Positions 42,434 to 56,036 are shown, counted from the stretch's first letter. The stretch is 64,000 nt of DNA from Pseudomonas sp. GM18 (GCF_000282195.1 NZ_AKJT01000023.1:62001-126000); one strand, 5' to 3'. Program-made: numbers and translations. Notes: generated from the letters alone by a model not told the origin.

Positions 42434-45400
42434 CTACTCGTCGATCTCGGAACCCTCAGAGGTGGAAACCTGCATTTCACCTCGGTTGATCACTTCTTCT
42501 ACGCCAAAGTCCGCACCGGTCAGTTCGAAGTAGCGGATCAGTCGCAACAGGCTCTCCTCCGAAAGCGGATTACCTCTCAAGGTGATGTTTTCGGCAACCT
42601 CCACCGGCAGTTCCAGCAGATCGCTGGGCATCTCGGTAATAGCATTCATGCTCAGGTCTACCCAGTCCAGATCAGTCAGATGAAGCAGTCCGTCGGGTAT
42701 TTCAGTGATGCCTGTGTCGTTGATCAGCACGGTCGCCAGCTCTGGCATCTGACTAAGATCAGGCGTGCGCCCCAGCGGGTTGAAGCCCAGGTCGAGGTAA
42801 TCCAGCTGTTCCATTCCCGCCAATGCGGCTGCCGTCTCTGAGGACAGACTGACCCGGCAATCGGGAAGCGACAGTGAGCGCAGGCGCCCCATCTTGAACA
42901 CTGCGTCGGGAATGTTGCCAAGATCACACCCGCGCAGCCTCAGGCTTTTGAGGTTGGGAAAGGACTCGAGGAAGCGCCCGAGGCGCGTTACGCCATCGGC
43001 ACTGTGTACCTCCAGTGCGGAAACATGGCTGAAGTCCGCATTCAGGGTCGGCAGTTCTCCATTGATGATCGGACTTACAGTGAGCTCGAATGTCGGCTCA
43101 AGCGATTCATTGAAATCGTCCAGTTCGGTCTCACGCTGCCAGCACTTCTCAAGCGCCTGCTTGAGTTCGTCACGGTTGGCTTGCTCGGTAAACAGTTGGT
43201 CGGCGCTGAAAAGTTCGCCGGTCCCAGGGTGGCGGTCCGGAACGTCGGCGGTCCAGGCAGACAGATCATTTTTCAGTTGGGTGAGCTCTTGCTCAAGGCG
43301 TGTCAGATAGGTGCGGCCAACCTCCAGGGTCCCCGGCAATTCGTAGACGAACTCGCTCGCCTGTTCGACTTCCATACCGGGATACAACGCCCTGACGCGA
43401 TCAATATCGGCCTCGGGGGCATAGACGCCCATGTCGTAAGCGGTCTCGAAGTGGTGTTGCTTGATCAGTTCTCGTGCCCTGTTCGAAAGCGGATTGTGCG
43501 TGAGGTGGACGCCGCGCTTGTTGTACAGCGAGCTCTCGAACAACCCGGCAGGCAACTCGCTGATACGGTTGTTCATCAGCAGGAGGGCGTCGAGCTTCGG
43601 GTGTTGCAGAATGCTGGCCGGAATCTCTGTCAGGTGGGTGTCGCTCAGATCCAGGTGCGTCAGTTCGCTCATCGTGTCAATGCGGGGCGCGGTTTCAAAT
43701 GGACTTTTGTACAGGTCCAGCGTGGCCAGCTTGTTCAATGACGTCAGTTTCGACCACGTGGCCGCGTCAACCCTGAGGCCGCAATCGCTTAGAACCAGGG
43801 CGCGAAGGTCTGTCATTCGGGTGATGGCGTCGGGGAGGGTGGTCAGGGAGAAACGGCGCAGTTCCAGACGGCGCAGGCCGCCGAAGCCCTGTAGAAAACC
43901 GGGTATACCCTGCGCGGTCCGATTGCCTTCCAGGGACAGCAGCGACACATGACTGAAATCGGCATTCAATGATGGCAAGTCACCGACGATCGGTTCTGCG
44001 AACCTGAGCACATAACGATTGACCCCATCCGGTGTGTCGAAATCCCGTTCGGTCTGTCGCCGCCAGCCGCGCTGGATTTCCTGGGCCAGCAACCGGCGAT
44101 TGTTTCTCTGCGCTTGTTGCTCCAGCTCACTGAGCGGGTGCCCGGTTTCAGGATGAGCAGTGGGGGCGTCATTGACCCAGGTGCGCAGATCCTTATGCAG
44201 TCGCGCCAATTCCCTGCTCAAGCGTGAAAGTTCTACGCGAGCGCCATCGGGATGACGTTGCAATGCCTGGACAAAGGACTGCATGTCCTCCTGAGGCAGG
44301 TTGGGGTAAACCTCGCGAACCCGGTCGTTGAGCGTAGGTGTCTCGCGGTTAACCCGACTGTAGCCCTGTGTGCCACCGGGCAGGCGCATGGTGGTCGGGT
44401 CATAGAACGGTTTTCGATGGGGATTTTTGGCGAACAGCGTGCGTAATGCCGGTTGTTCCAGCGCGTGTTCGGCGATGTGCTGCTTGAGTGCCCGGGCATC
44501 TGCGATCGAAGGGCTCAACTTGTTGCGCTGTGCATCCGGCAGCGCCTGGAACAGGGCGTGATAAAAATCACCAGGTACCGATTCATTGTCTGGGTGAACC
44601 TGATAAGTCCCGACTTCAGCTCGAACCAGTGTTTTAAGCATCGGCGCATCGGGCTGGCCAATGCTGTCGCGCAAGGTTCCCGTGGCCGAGTAATCCCTCA
44701 CTTCGATACGTAGCTCGGCTGGCAAATCGGGCAGAGAGTTCAGGCTTTGCAAAGCCAGTCGGTGGGTGTCGGCTGTGTCCAGCGCTTCGGAATAAAGACC
44801 TTCACTGGCTCGGGTTGCGCGCACGGCCTCCATGGCTTTTAGCGCCGCGTCCTTGAGTCGCTGGGGCGTGTGGCCGTTGTGCAGCTGTTTGAGTTCGGTG
44901 CCGGATGCATTGCTCACCAGTTCCTGGGCGATATCGGTGGGTAATCCGTGCACGTCGTCGAGCAGTCGCTGAACCAGCGGATCATCGGTTTTTTCTTGTG
45001 CTCGATAGCGCAGATCGAACAGTGATTTACGGTAGTTCCGGGCGAGTTCGGCGGTCTGTTGTCTGAAGGCTGGCGTTTGGGTATCCGGTGTCGGCATTGG
45101 CGTGTCGACAGGCCAGGCGTCGTAGCTGCTCAGCAGTTGATATTGCAGGGCCACATCGGCCTTTCGATAGCGCTCGGGTTGATCGCTGCCGATCTGCTCG
45201 ATAAAGGTTTCAATGTCCCGATTGATCCTGAAGCGCTTGATCGTGTCGGTCAGCAGCGAAGGCGGGCGATAATGTTCGACATGCATTTCGCGCACGGCAT
45301 TGTCGTGGTAACCGCTGACCCGCAGGATCTGTTCGCGTTCGGTGCTGCTGAACGACTCGACACCCTGGCCGAGACGACGCATGACCTTTTCCCGATCCCA

Positions 45401-47299
45401 GTTCAGCGGTTGCTCCAGTTCTGTATGCCAGGCACCGTGGTTGTTATGCAGCAGAGACGGCTGATAAGCGTCGGCCCGGCTCGGATGTTCGATCTGAAAC
45501 GCGCCCGATGTGCCATCGGGTTTCAGGGCATACAGTTTTCCTTCCAGGGGCAGCAGCGTCTTGCCCCCTTGGTGATAGAGGCCATGCTGATCGGGTTTTG
45601 CTCCTTCGGGCAGTCGCTGTGTTTGTTCGTAAGGCGTGAGATCCGGTTTCCAGTAACGGGTTTTTCCTTCTGGCGTTGCAACGGGTTTGAGTGGGTCGAC
45701 CAGCGCGACCGCTTCGCGCGCGAGCAGACCGCTGAAAGCACCAGAAGCGATAGCGCCGCCCACTGCGAATGTACCCACCTCAACCACAGTTTCGACGAGC
45801 GTCATCAAGTGCCCGAATGCTTCTATTTTCAGCCCTTCGGCCAGGTCCACGATGCCTTCGAAGGTCTCGTCGAGTAACTGGTAGGCCATATAAGCCAGCA
45901 TCAACTCGCCGAGAAACGGGACGAAAGGCAGGGCAACGAACGTCGCGATCTCAAGGAGTGTCGAGGCCACATTGCTGAAGGCGTCCCACAATGCCCATCG
46001 TGCGTTTCGGTCGGCAGAGGCGGTGGAGACGGCAAGTGTGCTTGCATCGTTGAGGACTTTGTTCAGCTGTCGCTGGTAGAGATGGTTCCACAGGTCCGTG
46101 CTGAACGGGGTGATCGAAAACCGGAGATTGGGCCTGTCGATGGGCGTTTCGCGCCAGCTCGGCAGTGGGTCGCCACGCTTGTGCTGATGCCAGGTCACGC
46201 TCTGGAGACGACGGTTGAGATCAGCGAAGAAATGGCCCCTTTCCTTGTGGTCAACGAAGCGACTGAAGAACGTTTGGTAGGCGGGAGTGCGCAGCTTGCG
46301 GGTCAGCTCGGTCATGAACGCCAGGGTGTTGGGGTATTCCTTGAGCGGATGCTCCGGATCATCGGGAATGTAGGCAATGATCCGTGTGCCCTTGCGCGCG
46401 CGCTCCAGGCTCGCTGCGAAAATGACAATCCCGGTCAGAGAGGACGACATTATCGTCAGGTCATGACCGTACAGCGCCTGGCCATCCAGTCGCGCACCTG
46501 AACGTCCTTCCAGAATGCGCAGGATCGAGAGACGGGCATCCTCTGGAATATCCTTGCGGATGTGAGCCATTTGCAGCGCAGATTTGAGTGCGGCTTTGTG
46601 CGAGCCGATCACCTTCGATTTCAACACCGCGCCGGCCACCGGGTTGGTCAGGCCCAGATTGTCCTTGAGGTACGTGTTGTATCGGGCACCGATATCCAGT
46701 TCCCGGCACAGCCGCGCAAAAGCCGCGACGGTCAGTTTCCGCTTGACCGCCGGCAGCGTATCGAACTGCCCTGTGGGCGACGGTTCGGTAATGAACGTCG
46801 AGGCGGACTCGTAAGCATCCGCCGCCGTTTCGGACTCCTGAAAGTTATGCAGGGCGGCGTCGAGCAGCGACACAGTCCAAGTGCGTGCGGCGCCCGTCCT
46901 GATCCCGAGCCAGGGCACGGTTTGAGGGATGTACAGGCGCAGGAAGGTGGTTTTGACGTCCAGTTCCAGATCAAACCGGGTTTTCAGGGCAGCGCTCAGC
47001 AGGGGTTCGGCAAAGGCTCGTGCGCTTTGCAGCTTCGACAATGTTGAGTCCAGGCGATTTCGATGGGTCCAGTGTTCCTGGCTGAACTTCTTTAGCGACT
47101 GGTGTTGCAAGGGCGTCGCGGTGCCATGCCAGTCCGGCACCGCAAGCGAGGCTTGTTTGAGGGCGCTGCGTGTACCGGGCGAGGTTTCTAATACCCAGCT
47201 CGGCAGATTGTTGAATAGGTGATGGTAGTGATCGTCCGGTTGTGTGGCGGATTCACTGACGGTGACAGAAGAAGGGTGATCATTTTCGTATCGGCTCAT
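42434..47299 (-). CDS. DUF6543/leucine-rich-repeat effector-like giant protein
   Basis: A 1621-residue protein. Residues 20-400 match the DUF6543 N-terminal region of Pseudomonas toxin/effector proteins (e.g. LLDAALHNFQESETAADAYE). Residues 440-530 hold hydrophobic helices (LALPFVPFLGELMLAYMAY-like and VGGAIASGAFSGLLA). Two homologous blocks follow, about 1105-1265 and 1414-1590. Each begins LPxLNADFSHVS and holds 5-6 LRR units such as LTHLDLSDTHLTEIPASI. Relatives end with a NEL ubiquitin-ligase domain and a catalytic Cys; here the sequence ends 30 residues after the last LRR. Ends 1 bp from argR. Confidence 0.85.
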   Translation of the reverse strand: MSRYENDHPSSVTVSESATQPDDHYHHLFNNLPSWVLETSPGTRSALKQASLAVPDWHGTATPLQHQSLKKFSQEHWTHRNRLDSTLSKLQSARAFAEPLLSAALKTRFDLELDVKTTFLRLYIPQTVPWLGIRTGAARTWTVSLLDAALHNFQESETAADAYESASTFITEPSPTGQFDTLPAVKRKLTVAAFARLCRELDIGARYNTYLKDNLGLTNPVAGAVLKSKVIGSHKAALKSALQMAHIRKDIPEDARLSILRILEGRSGARLDGQALYGHDLTIMSSSLTGIVIFAASLERARKGTRIIAYIPDDPEHPLKEYPNTLAFMTELTRKLRTPAYQTFFSRFVDHKERGHFFADLNRRLQSVTWHQHKRGDPLPSWRETPIDRPNLRFSITPFSTDLWNHLYQRQLNKVLNDASTLAVSTASADRNARWALWDAFSNVASTLLEIATFVALPFVPFLGELMLAYMAYQLLDETFEGIVDLAEGLKIEAFGHLMTLVETVVEVGTFAVGGAIASGAFSGLLAREAVALVDPLKPVATPEGKTRYWKPDLTPYEQTQRLPEGAKPDQHGLYHQGGKTLLPLEGKLYALKPDGTSGAFQIEHPSRADAYQPSLLHNNHGAWHTELEQPLNWDREKVMRRLGQGVESFSSTEREQILRVSGYHDNAVREMHVEHYRPPSLLTDTIKRFRINRDIETFIEQIGSDQPERYRKADVALQYQLLSSYDAWPVDTPMPTPDTQTPAFRQQTAELARNYRKSLFDLRYRAQEKTDDPLVQRLLDDVHGLPTDIAQELVSNASGTELKQLHNGHTPQRLKDAALKAMEAVRATRASEGLYSEALDTADTHRLALQSLNSLPDLPAELRIEVRDYSATGTLRDSIGQPDAPMLKTLVRAEVGTYQVHPDNESVPGDFYHALFQALPDAQRNKLSPSIADARALKQHIAEHALEQPALRTLFAKNPHRKPFYDPTTMRLPGGTQGYSRVNRETPTLNDRVREVYPNLPQEDMQSFVQALQRHPDGARVELSRLSRELARLHKDLRTWVNDAPTAHPETGHPLSELEQQAQRNNRRLLAQEIQRGWRRQTERDFDTPDGVNRYVLRFAEPIVGDLPSLNADFSHVSLLSLEGNRTAQGIPGFLQGFGGLRRLELRRFSLTTLPDAITRMTDLRALVLSDCGLRVDAATWSKLTSLNKLATLDLYKSPFETAPRIDTMSELTHLDLSDTHLTEIPASILQHPKLDALLLMNNRISELPAGLFESSLYNKRGVHLTHNPLSNRARELIKQHHFETAYDMGVYAPEADIDRVRALYPGMEVEQASEFVYELPGTLEVGRTYLTRLEQELTQLKNDLSAWTADVPDRHPGTGELFSADQLFTEQANRDELKQALEKCWQRETELDDFNESLEPTFELTVSPIINGELPTLNADFSHVSALEVHSADGVTRLGRFLESFPNLKSLRLRGCDLGNIPDAVFKMGRLRSLSLPDCRVSLSSETAAALAGMEQLDYLDLGFNPLGRTPDLSQMPELATVLINDTGITEIPDGLLHLTDLDWVDLSMNAITEMPSDLLELPVEVAENITLRGNPLSEESLLRLIRYFELTGADFGVEEVINRGEMQVSTSEGSEIDE

Positions 47300-47404
47300 G
47301 CGCTATTCCCTTAGCGTTTGGATTGGCCGCCAGCAAAACAGACCCTGATGTGTTTGGTGCGGTACATAATTACCGCACTGTCCGACAACCCTGCCTATAA
47401 CCTG

Positions 47405-48806
<1,402 letters not shown>

Positions 48807-48863
48807 TTCATACAGTGCTCCTCAGCGCCTATCGTAATAGATAGGCGTTGAGATTATTTCCTG

Positions 48864-48888
48864 TGCCGGGCCTGCCCGGCATTTTTTT
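48864..48888 (+). terminator. Terminator-like hairpin between aruC and aruF
   Basis: A GC-rich stem TGCCGGG/CCCGGCA with a 4-nt loop runs directly into seven T residues. A second imperfect stem, CGCCTAT/ATAGGCG, lies just before (48826-48847). Termination may be partial, because the aru genes downstream have no other obvious promoter. Confidence 0.8.
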
Positions 48889-48938
48889 CCCCGAGTTGGC
48901 GCAATTCGCCAACCTGATGTTAAGAAAGGAGTGACACC

Positions 48939-49958
48939 ATGCTGGTGATGCGCCCCGCGCAAATGGCTGATCTGGGCGAGGTACAGCGTCTGGCTGCGGA
49001 CAGCCCGATTGGTGTCACTTCCTTGCCGGATGACGTTGAACGCCTGAGCGACAAGATCGCCGCAAGCGAAGCCTCGTTCGCCGCCGAAGTGAGCTTCAAC
49101 GGTGAAGAGAGCTATTTCTTCGTGCTCGAAGATACCGCCACCGGCAAGCTGGTCGGCTGTTCGGCCATCGTTGCCTCGGCCGGTTATTCCGAGCCGTTCT
49201 ACAGCTTTCGAAACGAAACGTTCGTGCACGCCTCCCGCGAACTGAAGATTCACAACAAGATCCACGTGCTCTCCCAGTGCCACGACCTGACCGGCAACAG
49301 TTTGCTGACCAGTTTCTACGTGCAGAGGGAGTTGGTGGGCACGCCTTGGGCGGAGCTCAACTCCCGTGGCCGTCTGTTGTTCGTGGCCAGCCATCCGGAG
49401 CGTTTTGCCGATTCCGTGGTGACCGAGATCGTCGGTTACAGCGACGAAAATGGCGATTCGCCGTTCTGGGATGCGATCGGTCGCAACTTCTTCGACCTCA
49501 ACTATGCCGAAGCCGAGCGTCTGTGCGGTTTGAAGAGCCGCACGTTCCTCGCCGAGCTGATGCCGCATTACCCGATCTACGTGCCGTTGCTGCCGGATTC
49601 CGCTCAAGAGGCAATGGGCCAGGTGCACCCGCGGGCGCAAATCACCTTCGACATCCTGATGCGCGAAGGCTTCGAGACCGATCACTACATCGATATTTTC
49701 GATGGCGGCCCGACCTTGCATGCCCGCGTCTCGGGGATCCGTTCGATCGCCCAGAGCCGTGTAGTCCCGGTGAAAATCGGTGAGCCGGTCAAAGGCGCCG
49801 GTCGTCAGTATCTGGTGGCCAACGCCCAGTTGCAGGATTACCGCGCTGTGTTGCTCGAGCTTGATTACGCGCCGGGCAAACCGGTGACCCTGGATCTTGA
49901 AGCGGCCGAAGCCTTGGGCGTCGGTGAAGGTGCCAGCGTGCGCCTGGTGGCGGTTTGA
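48939..49958 (+). CDS. aruF: Arginine N-succinyltransferase, alpha subunit
   Basis: A 339-residue subunit of the AstA-type enzyme that transfers succinyl from succinyl-CoA to arginine or ornithine, the first AST step. N-terminus MLVMRPAQMADLGEVQRLAA, then SPIGVTSLPDDVERLSDKI. The GNAT-like core contains SRELKIHNKIHVLSQCHDLTG and HPRAQITFDILMREGFETDHY, a hallmark of the family. It pairs with AruG (about 40% similar by eye), 79 bp downstream. AAGGAG precedes the ATG. Confidence 0.94.
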   Translation: MLVMRPAQMADLGEVQRLAADSPIGVTSLPDDVERLSDKIAASEASFAAEVSFNGEESYFFVLEDTATGKLVGCSAIVASAGYSEPFYSFRNETFVHASRELKIHNKIHVLSQCHDLTGNSLLTSFYVQRELVGTPWAELNSRGRLLFVASHPERFADSVVTEIVGYSDENGDSPFWDAIGRNFFDLNYAEAERLCGLKSRTFLAELMPHYPIYVPLLPDSAQEAMGQVHPRAQITFDILMREGFETDHYIDIFDGGPTLHARVSGIRSIAQSRVVPVKIGEPVKGAGRQYLVANAQLQDYRAVLLELDYAPGKPVTLDLEAAEALGVGEGASVRLVAV

Positions 49959-50037
49959 CGCCTGCTTCCTGGAGAGAAATGTCTGGAAAGCAGCGAAATT
50001 TCGCGGGTGGCGCAAGCGGCCCGCTTGAGGAGATAGC

Positions 50038-52529
<2,492 letters not shown>

Positions 52530-52540
52530 GACCGACCCTT

Positions 52541-52671
52541 GTAGCAGCTGCCGAAGGCTGCGTTCGACTGCGAAGCAGTCGTAAATGGGTACACCGTGAT
52601 TCTGGATCAGAATCGGGGATAGTTTAATTGGGGCTGCTGCGCAGCCGAACGCAGCCTTCGGCAGCTGCTAC
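52541..52671. repeat. 131-bp palindromic repeat between aruD and aruB
   Basis: 26-bp perfect outer arms (52541-52566 and 52646-52671) enclose two smaller hairpins, GACTGC-GAA-GCAGTC and GGCTGC-TGC-GCAGCC. The ends GTAGCAGCTGCCGAAGGCTG match a Pseudomonas intergenic repeat type. It must form a cruciform-like RNA inside the aru operon. Confidence 0.85.
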
Positions 52672-52722
52672 ATAGTTCGCATCCAGATGCCTATAACAAC
52701 AGATTCTCGTGGAGCCTCGCTG

Positions 52723-54069
52723 ATGAAATCCTATGAAGTCAATTTTGACGGTCTAGTGGGGCCGACCCATAACTACGGTGGCCTGTCCTACGGCAACGTC
52801 GCCTCCCAGAGCAACAGCCAGCAATCCTCGAACCCGAAGGAAGCCGCGCTGCAAGGTCTGGCGAAAATGAAAGCGCTGATGGATATGGGCTTTCAGCAAG
52901 GTGTGCTCGCACCACAGGAACGCCCTGACGTAGCCGCCCTGCGCCGCTTGGGTTTCAGTGGCACCGACGCGCAAGTGATCGAGCAAGCCGCCAAAGACGC
53001 GATGCCGCTGCTGGTTGCCAGTTGCTCGGCGTCGAGCATGTGGGTGGCCAACGCCGCCACGGTCAGCCCGAGCGCCGACACCGCCGATGGCCGCGTACAT
53101 TTCACCGCCGCCAACCTCAACTGCAAATACCACCGCAGCATCGAGCACCCGACTACCAGCCGCGTGCTGGGCGCGATGTTCGCCGATCAGAAGCACTTTG
53201 CTCACCACGCCGCGTTGCCGGCCGTGGCGCAGTTCGGCGACGAAGGCGCGGCCAACCACACCCGTTTCTGCCGTGACTACGGTGAAGCCGGCGTCGAGTT
53301 TTTCGTGTTCGGTCGCAGCGCGTTCGACACCCGTTACCCGGCACCGCAGAAGTACCCGGCGCGCCAGACCCTCGAAGCCTCCCAGGCGGTTGCGCGTCTG
53401 CATGGCCTGAGCGATGACGGCGTGGTCTACGCCCAGCAGAACCCTTCGGTGATCGATCAGGGCGTGTTCCATAACGACGTGATTGCCGTAGGTAATGGCG
53501 AGGTGCTGTTCTATCACGAGGACGCCTTCCTCGACACTGACCAGATGCTCGCTGAGCTGCAAGGCAAACTGGCAAAAGTCGGTGGGAAATTTCAGTCGAT
53601 CTGCGTACCGCGTTCCGCGGTCACCGTGGAAGACGCCGTTCGTTCCTACCTGTTCAATAGCCAACTGCTGTCGCGTCCTGACGGCTCCATGCTGTTGATC
53701 GTGCCGGAAGAATGCCATGGCAACGAGCGCGTCTGGCAGTACCTGCAAGGCCTGACCAGCTCTGGCGGCCTGATCCGCGAGGTGAAAGTGTTCGATCTCA
53801 AGCAGAGCATGCAGAACGGCGGTGGCCCGGCTTGCCTGCGGTTGCGCGTCGCCCTCAACGAAACCGAGCTGGCGGCCGTCAACCAAGGGGTTATCATGAC
53901 GGCTCCGTTGTACGGCACATTGACCGAGTGGGTCGAAAAGCACTACCGCGACCGCATGACCGAAAACGATCTGGCGGACCCGCAATTGTTGCTTGAGTGC
54001 CGGACGGCACTGGATGAACTGACGCAAATCCTTAAACTGGGCGCGGTTTATCCATTCCAGATCAATTGA
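52723..54069 (+). CDS. aruB: N-succinylarginine dihydrolase
   Basis: A 448-residue AstB-type enzyme that hydrolyses N-succinylarginine to succinylornithine, ammonia and CO2, the second AST step. N-terminus [20 protein letters not shown], then [15 protein letters not shown], both diagnostic. Catalytic residues sit in [12 protein letters not shown] (His), VPEECHGNE (Glu and His) and [12 protein letters not shown], with the nucleophilic Cys near residue 370. The ATG at 52723 has GTGGAG upstream; an in-frame ATG at 52687 lies within the repeat border and is unlikely. Confidence 0.94.
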   Translation: MKSYEVNFDGLVGPTHNYGGLSYGNVASQSNSQQSSNPKEAALQGLAKMKALMDMGFQQGVLAPQERPDVAALRRLGFSGTDAQVIEQAAKDAMPLLVASCSASSMWVANAATVSPSADTADGRVHFTAANLNCKYHRSIEHPTTSRVLGAMFADQKHFAHHAALPAVAQFGDEGAANHTRFCRDYGEAGVEFFVFGRSAFDTRYPAPQKYPARQTLEASQAVARLHGLSDDGVVYAQQNPSVIDQGVFHNDVIAVGNGEVLFYHEDAFLDTDQMLAELQGKLAKVGGKFQSICVPRSAVTVEDAVRSYLFNSQLLSRPDGSMLLIVPEECHGNERVWQYLQGLTSSGGLIREVKVFDLKQSMQNGGGPACLRLRVALNETELAAVNQGVIMTAPLYGTLTEWVEKHYRDRMTENDLADPQLLLECRTALDELTQILKLGAVYPFQIN

Positions 54070-54094
54070 TATCTCCAGATGAGAGCGTAAATAC

Positions 54095-54385
54095 ATGAGC
54101 GATACCCTGCAGCTGATCCTTGAAGACACCGACGGCACGCAACTGGAAACTTCCTGCACCCGCGTCGCGGTCATGTGGCAAGGCAAAGAGCTGTGGATCC
54201 AGCAGGACGGCCGCGGCCAGCTGCTGATCGGCGTGGACGTCGAAGAGGGTGACGCTGAATACGCCAACCTGCTGCTGCGCCCATTGGCGACTAATCTGGT
54301 AAGTCTGCAACTGGAGATGGAACCGGCCGAGCTCGGCGATGATGAGGACCACGTGCACGGCCCGGATTGCAATCACGATCACTAA
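54095..54385 (+). CDS. Conserved small protein with His/Cys-rich C-terminal tail
   Basis: A 96-residue protein conserved at this place (PA0900-like) in the Pseudomonas aru operon. No catalytic motif is seen. The N-terminal part is a small beta domain (LQLILEDTDGTQLETSCTRVAVMWQ). The C-terminus DEDHVHGPDCNHDH has four histidines and a cysteine and looks like a metal-binding tail. Spacing of 25 and 12 bp to aruB and aruE makes it part of the operon. Function unknown; metal delivery to the zinc enzyme AruE is a simple hypothesis. Confidence 0.75.
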   Translation: MSDTLQLILEDTDGTQLETSCTRVAVMWQGKELWIQQDGRGQLLIGVDVEEGDAEYANLLLRPLATNLVSLQLEMEPAELGDDEDHVHGPDCNHDH

Positions 54386-54397
54386 GGAAACCGCTCT

Positions 54398-55408
54398 ATG
54401 CTCGCCCTCGGCAAACTGCTTGAACTGACCCTCGCCGGCCGCGAACCGGCGGAGAAGACTCAACTGACTGTCGAAGGCGTGCGGATGCGCTGGTTGAGCG
54501 AAGGTGCGCTGGAAGTTCGGCCACCTGAGGCTCGCGACAATGGCCTGGACCTGCTGCTTTCGGCCGGTATCCATGGCAATGAAACAGCGCCGATCGAGCT
54601 GCTCGATCGCCTGTTGCACGACATCGCCCGCGGTGACTTGAAGCCGCGCGCCCGTATTCTGTTCCTGTTCGGCAATCCCGAGGCCATCCGCCGCGGTGAG
54701 CGTTTCATCGAGCAGGACGTCAATCGGCTGTTCAACGGCCGTCACGAACAAAGCAGCGGTTCCGAGGCCTTGCGCGCCTGTGAGCTGGAGCGGCTGGCGG
54801 CGACGTTCTTCAGCCTGCCGGACCGCAACCGTCTGCACTACGACCTGCACACGGCGATCCGTGGTTCGAAAATCGAGCAGTTCGCCCTGTATCCCTGGAA
54901 AGAAGGCCGTCAGCATTCACGCCTGGAATTGGCTCGCCTGCGCGCCGCGGGCATGGAAGCGGTGCTGTTGCAGAACAAACCGTCCATCGTCTTCAGTTCC
55001 TACACCTACGACAAGCTCGATGCCGAGTCCTTCACCCTGGAGCTGGGCAAGGCTCGTCCGTTCGGGCAAAACGAAGGGGTCAACGTCAGCCTTCTGGAAA
55101 CCCGCCTGAAGCAGATCATCGAAGGCACCGAGCCGCCGATGACCGACGACGGGCTGGATGGTTTGCAGTTGTTCAGCGTGTCGCGGGAAGTCATCAAGCA
55201 CAGCGATAACTTCCGCCTGAACCTGCCGGCGGACATCGAAAACTTTTCGGAATTGAAAGTGGGTTATGTGCTGGCCGAGGATATCGCCAATACCCGCTGG
55301 ATCATCGAAGAGCAGGGCGCCCGGATCATCTTCCCGAATCCCAGGGTCAAGAACGGCCTGCGCGCCGGCATCCTGATCGTACCGACCACCGACGAAAACC
55401 TGGTCTGA
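54398..55408 (+). CDS. aruE: Succinylglutamate desuccinylase
   Basis: A 336-residue AstE zinc enzyme that hydrolyses N-succinylglutamate to succinate and glutamate, the last AST step. Zinc ligands are in [13 protein letters not shown] (H-x2-E, near 58) and [10 protein letters not shown] (near 150). The general base glutamate lies in [10 protein letters not shown] near 215. AGGAAACC precedes the ATG. Ends 4 bp before the 107-bp palindrome. Confidence 0.94.
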   Translation: MLALGKLLELTLAGREPAEKTQLTVEGVRMRWLSEGALEVRPPEARDNGLDLLLSAGIHGNETAPIELLDRLLHDIARGDLKPRARILFLFGNPEAIRRGERFIEQDVNRLFNGRHEQSSGSEALRACELERLAATFFSLPDRNRLHYDLHTAIRGSKIEQFALYPWKEGRQHSRLELARLRAAGMEAVLLQNKPSIVFSSYTYDKLDAESFTLELGKARPFGQNEGVNVSLLETRLKQIIEGTEPPMTDDGLDGLQLFSVSREVIKHSDNFRLNLPADIENFSELKVGYVLAEDIANTRWIIEEQGARIIFPNPRVKNGLRAGILIVPTTDENLV

Positions 55409-55412
55409 CTTT

Positions 55413-55519
55413 GATCGTTCCCACGCTCCGCGTGGGAATGCCTCAATGGACGCTCTGCGTCCGCTCTTGGGGCGCGGAGCGTCCCGGGCTGCATTCCCAC
55501 GCAGAGCGTGGGAACGATC
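55413..55519. repeat. 107-bp intergenic palindrome, copy 2
   Basis: Exactly the same length and plan as the element at 2405-2511, with 29-nt arms that differ by one base pair from each other (CCG against CAG core). Both copies sit a few bases behind a stop codon and face a minus-strand gene, as if they acted as shared terminators for convergent genes. Confidence 0.9.
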
Positions 55520-55525
55520 ATCTAA

Positions 55526-56036
55526 CTAGACGGCTACCGCGCGAGGCTCGCTGCGGCGCAATGCGCGAGTCTTGTGCAGCGTATCCGCACACGTCTTAGC
55601 CGCTTCCTGGCCTTTATGCACGAAATGCTCGAAGAAGAACTTCTGATGTTCTTCACCGGCATGGAAGTGGTGCGGGGTCAAAACCACCGAGAACACCGGC
55701 ACTTCGGTTTCCAGTTGAACCTGCATCAGGCCGCTGATCACCGACTGGGCGACGAATTCGTGGCGATAGATACCGCCATCGACCACCAGGCCCGCGGCGA
55801 CGATGCCGGCATAACGACCGGACTTGGCCAGCAACTTGGCGTGCAGCGGAATTTCAAAGGCGCCGCCGACTTCGAAGAAATCGATGTCCGACTCCTGATA
55901 ACCCTGGGCAATCATTTCGGCGACGAAGCCTTTACGGCTCTGATCGACGATTTCCTTGTGCCAGCAGGCCTGAATGAACGCGACGCGCTCGCCCTGATGG
56001 TTTTTTGCTTTTGCTATCGATTGCGGTGGGTTTCAT
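55526..56036 (-). pseudogene. ribH: Lumazine synthase-like gene (ribH) with a one-base frameshift
   Basis: It should encode a 6,7-dimethyl-8-ribityllumazine synthase (riboflavin pathway, penultimate step). From the ATG at 56036 (AGGAG upstream) the frame reads MKPTAIDSKSKKPSGR and soon stops. With one A less in the A6 tract (56001-56006) it continues as KNHQGERVAFIQACWHKEIV, then RKGFVAEMIAQGYQESDIDF to the stop at 55526, about 170 residues in all. Downstream motifs include GGAFEIPLHAKLL and a long C-terminal tail. Either a true frameshift, a slippage site or a sequencing error. Confidence 0.8.

Noticed and set aside
55990..56010. Programmed -1 ribosomal frameshift at the A-rich tract of ribH
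   Set aside because: Restoring the family reading needs a +1 shift or loss of one A, so the A-AAA-AAC type -1 signal cannot be the explanation.
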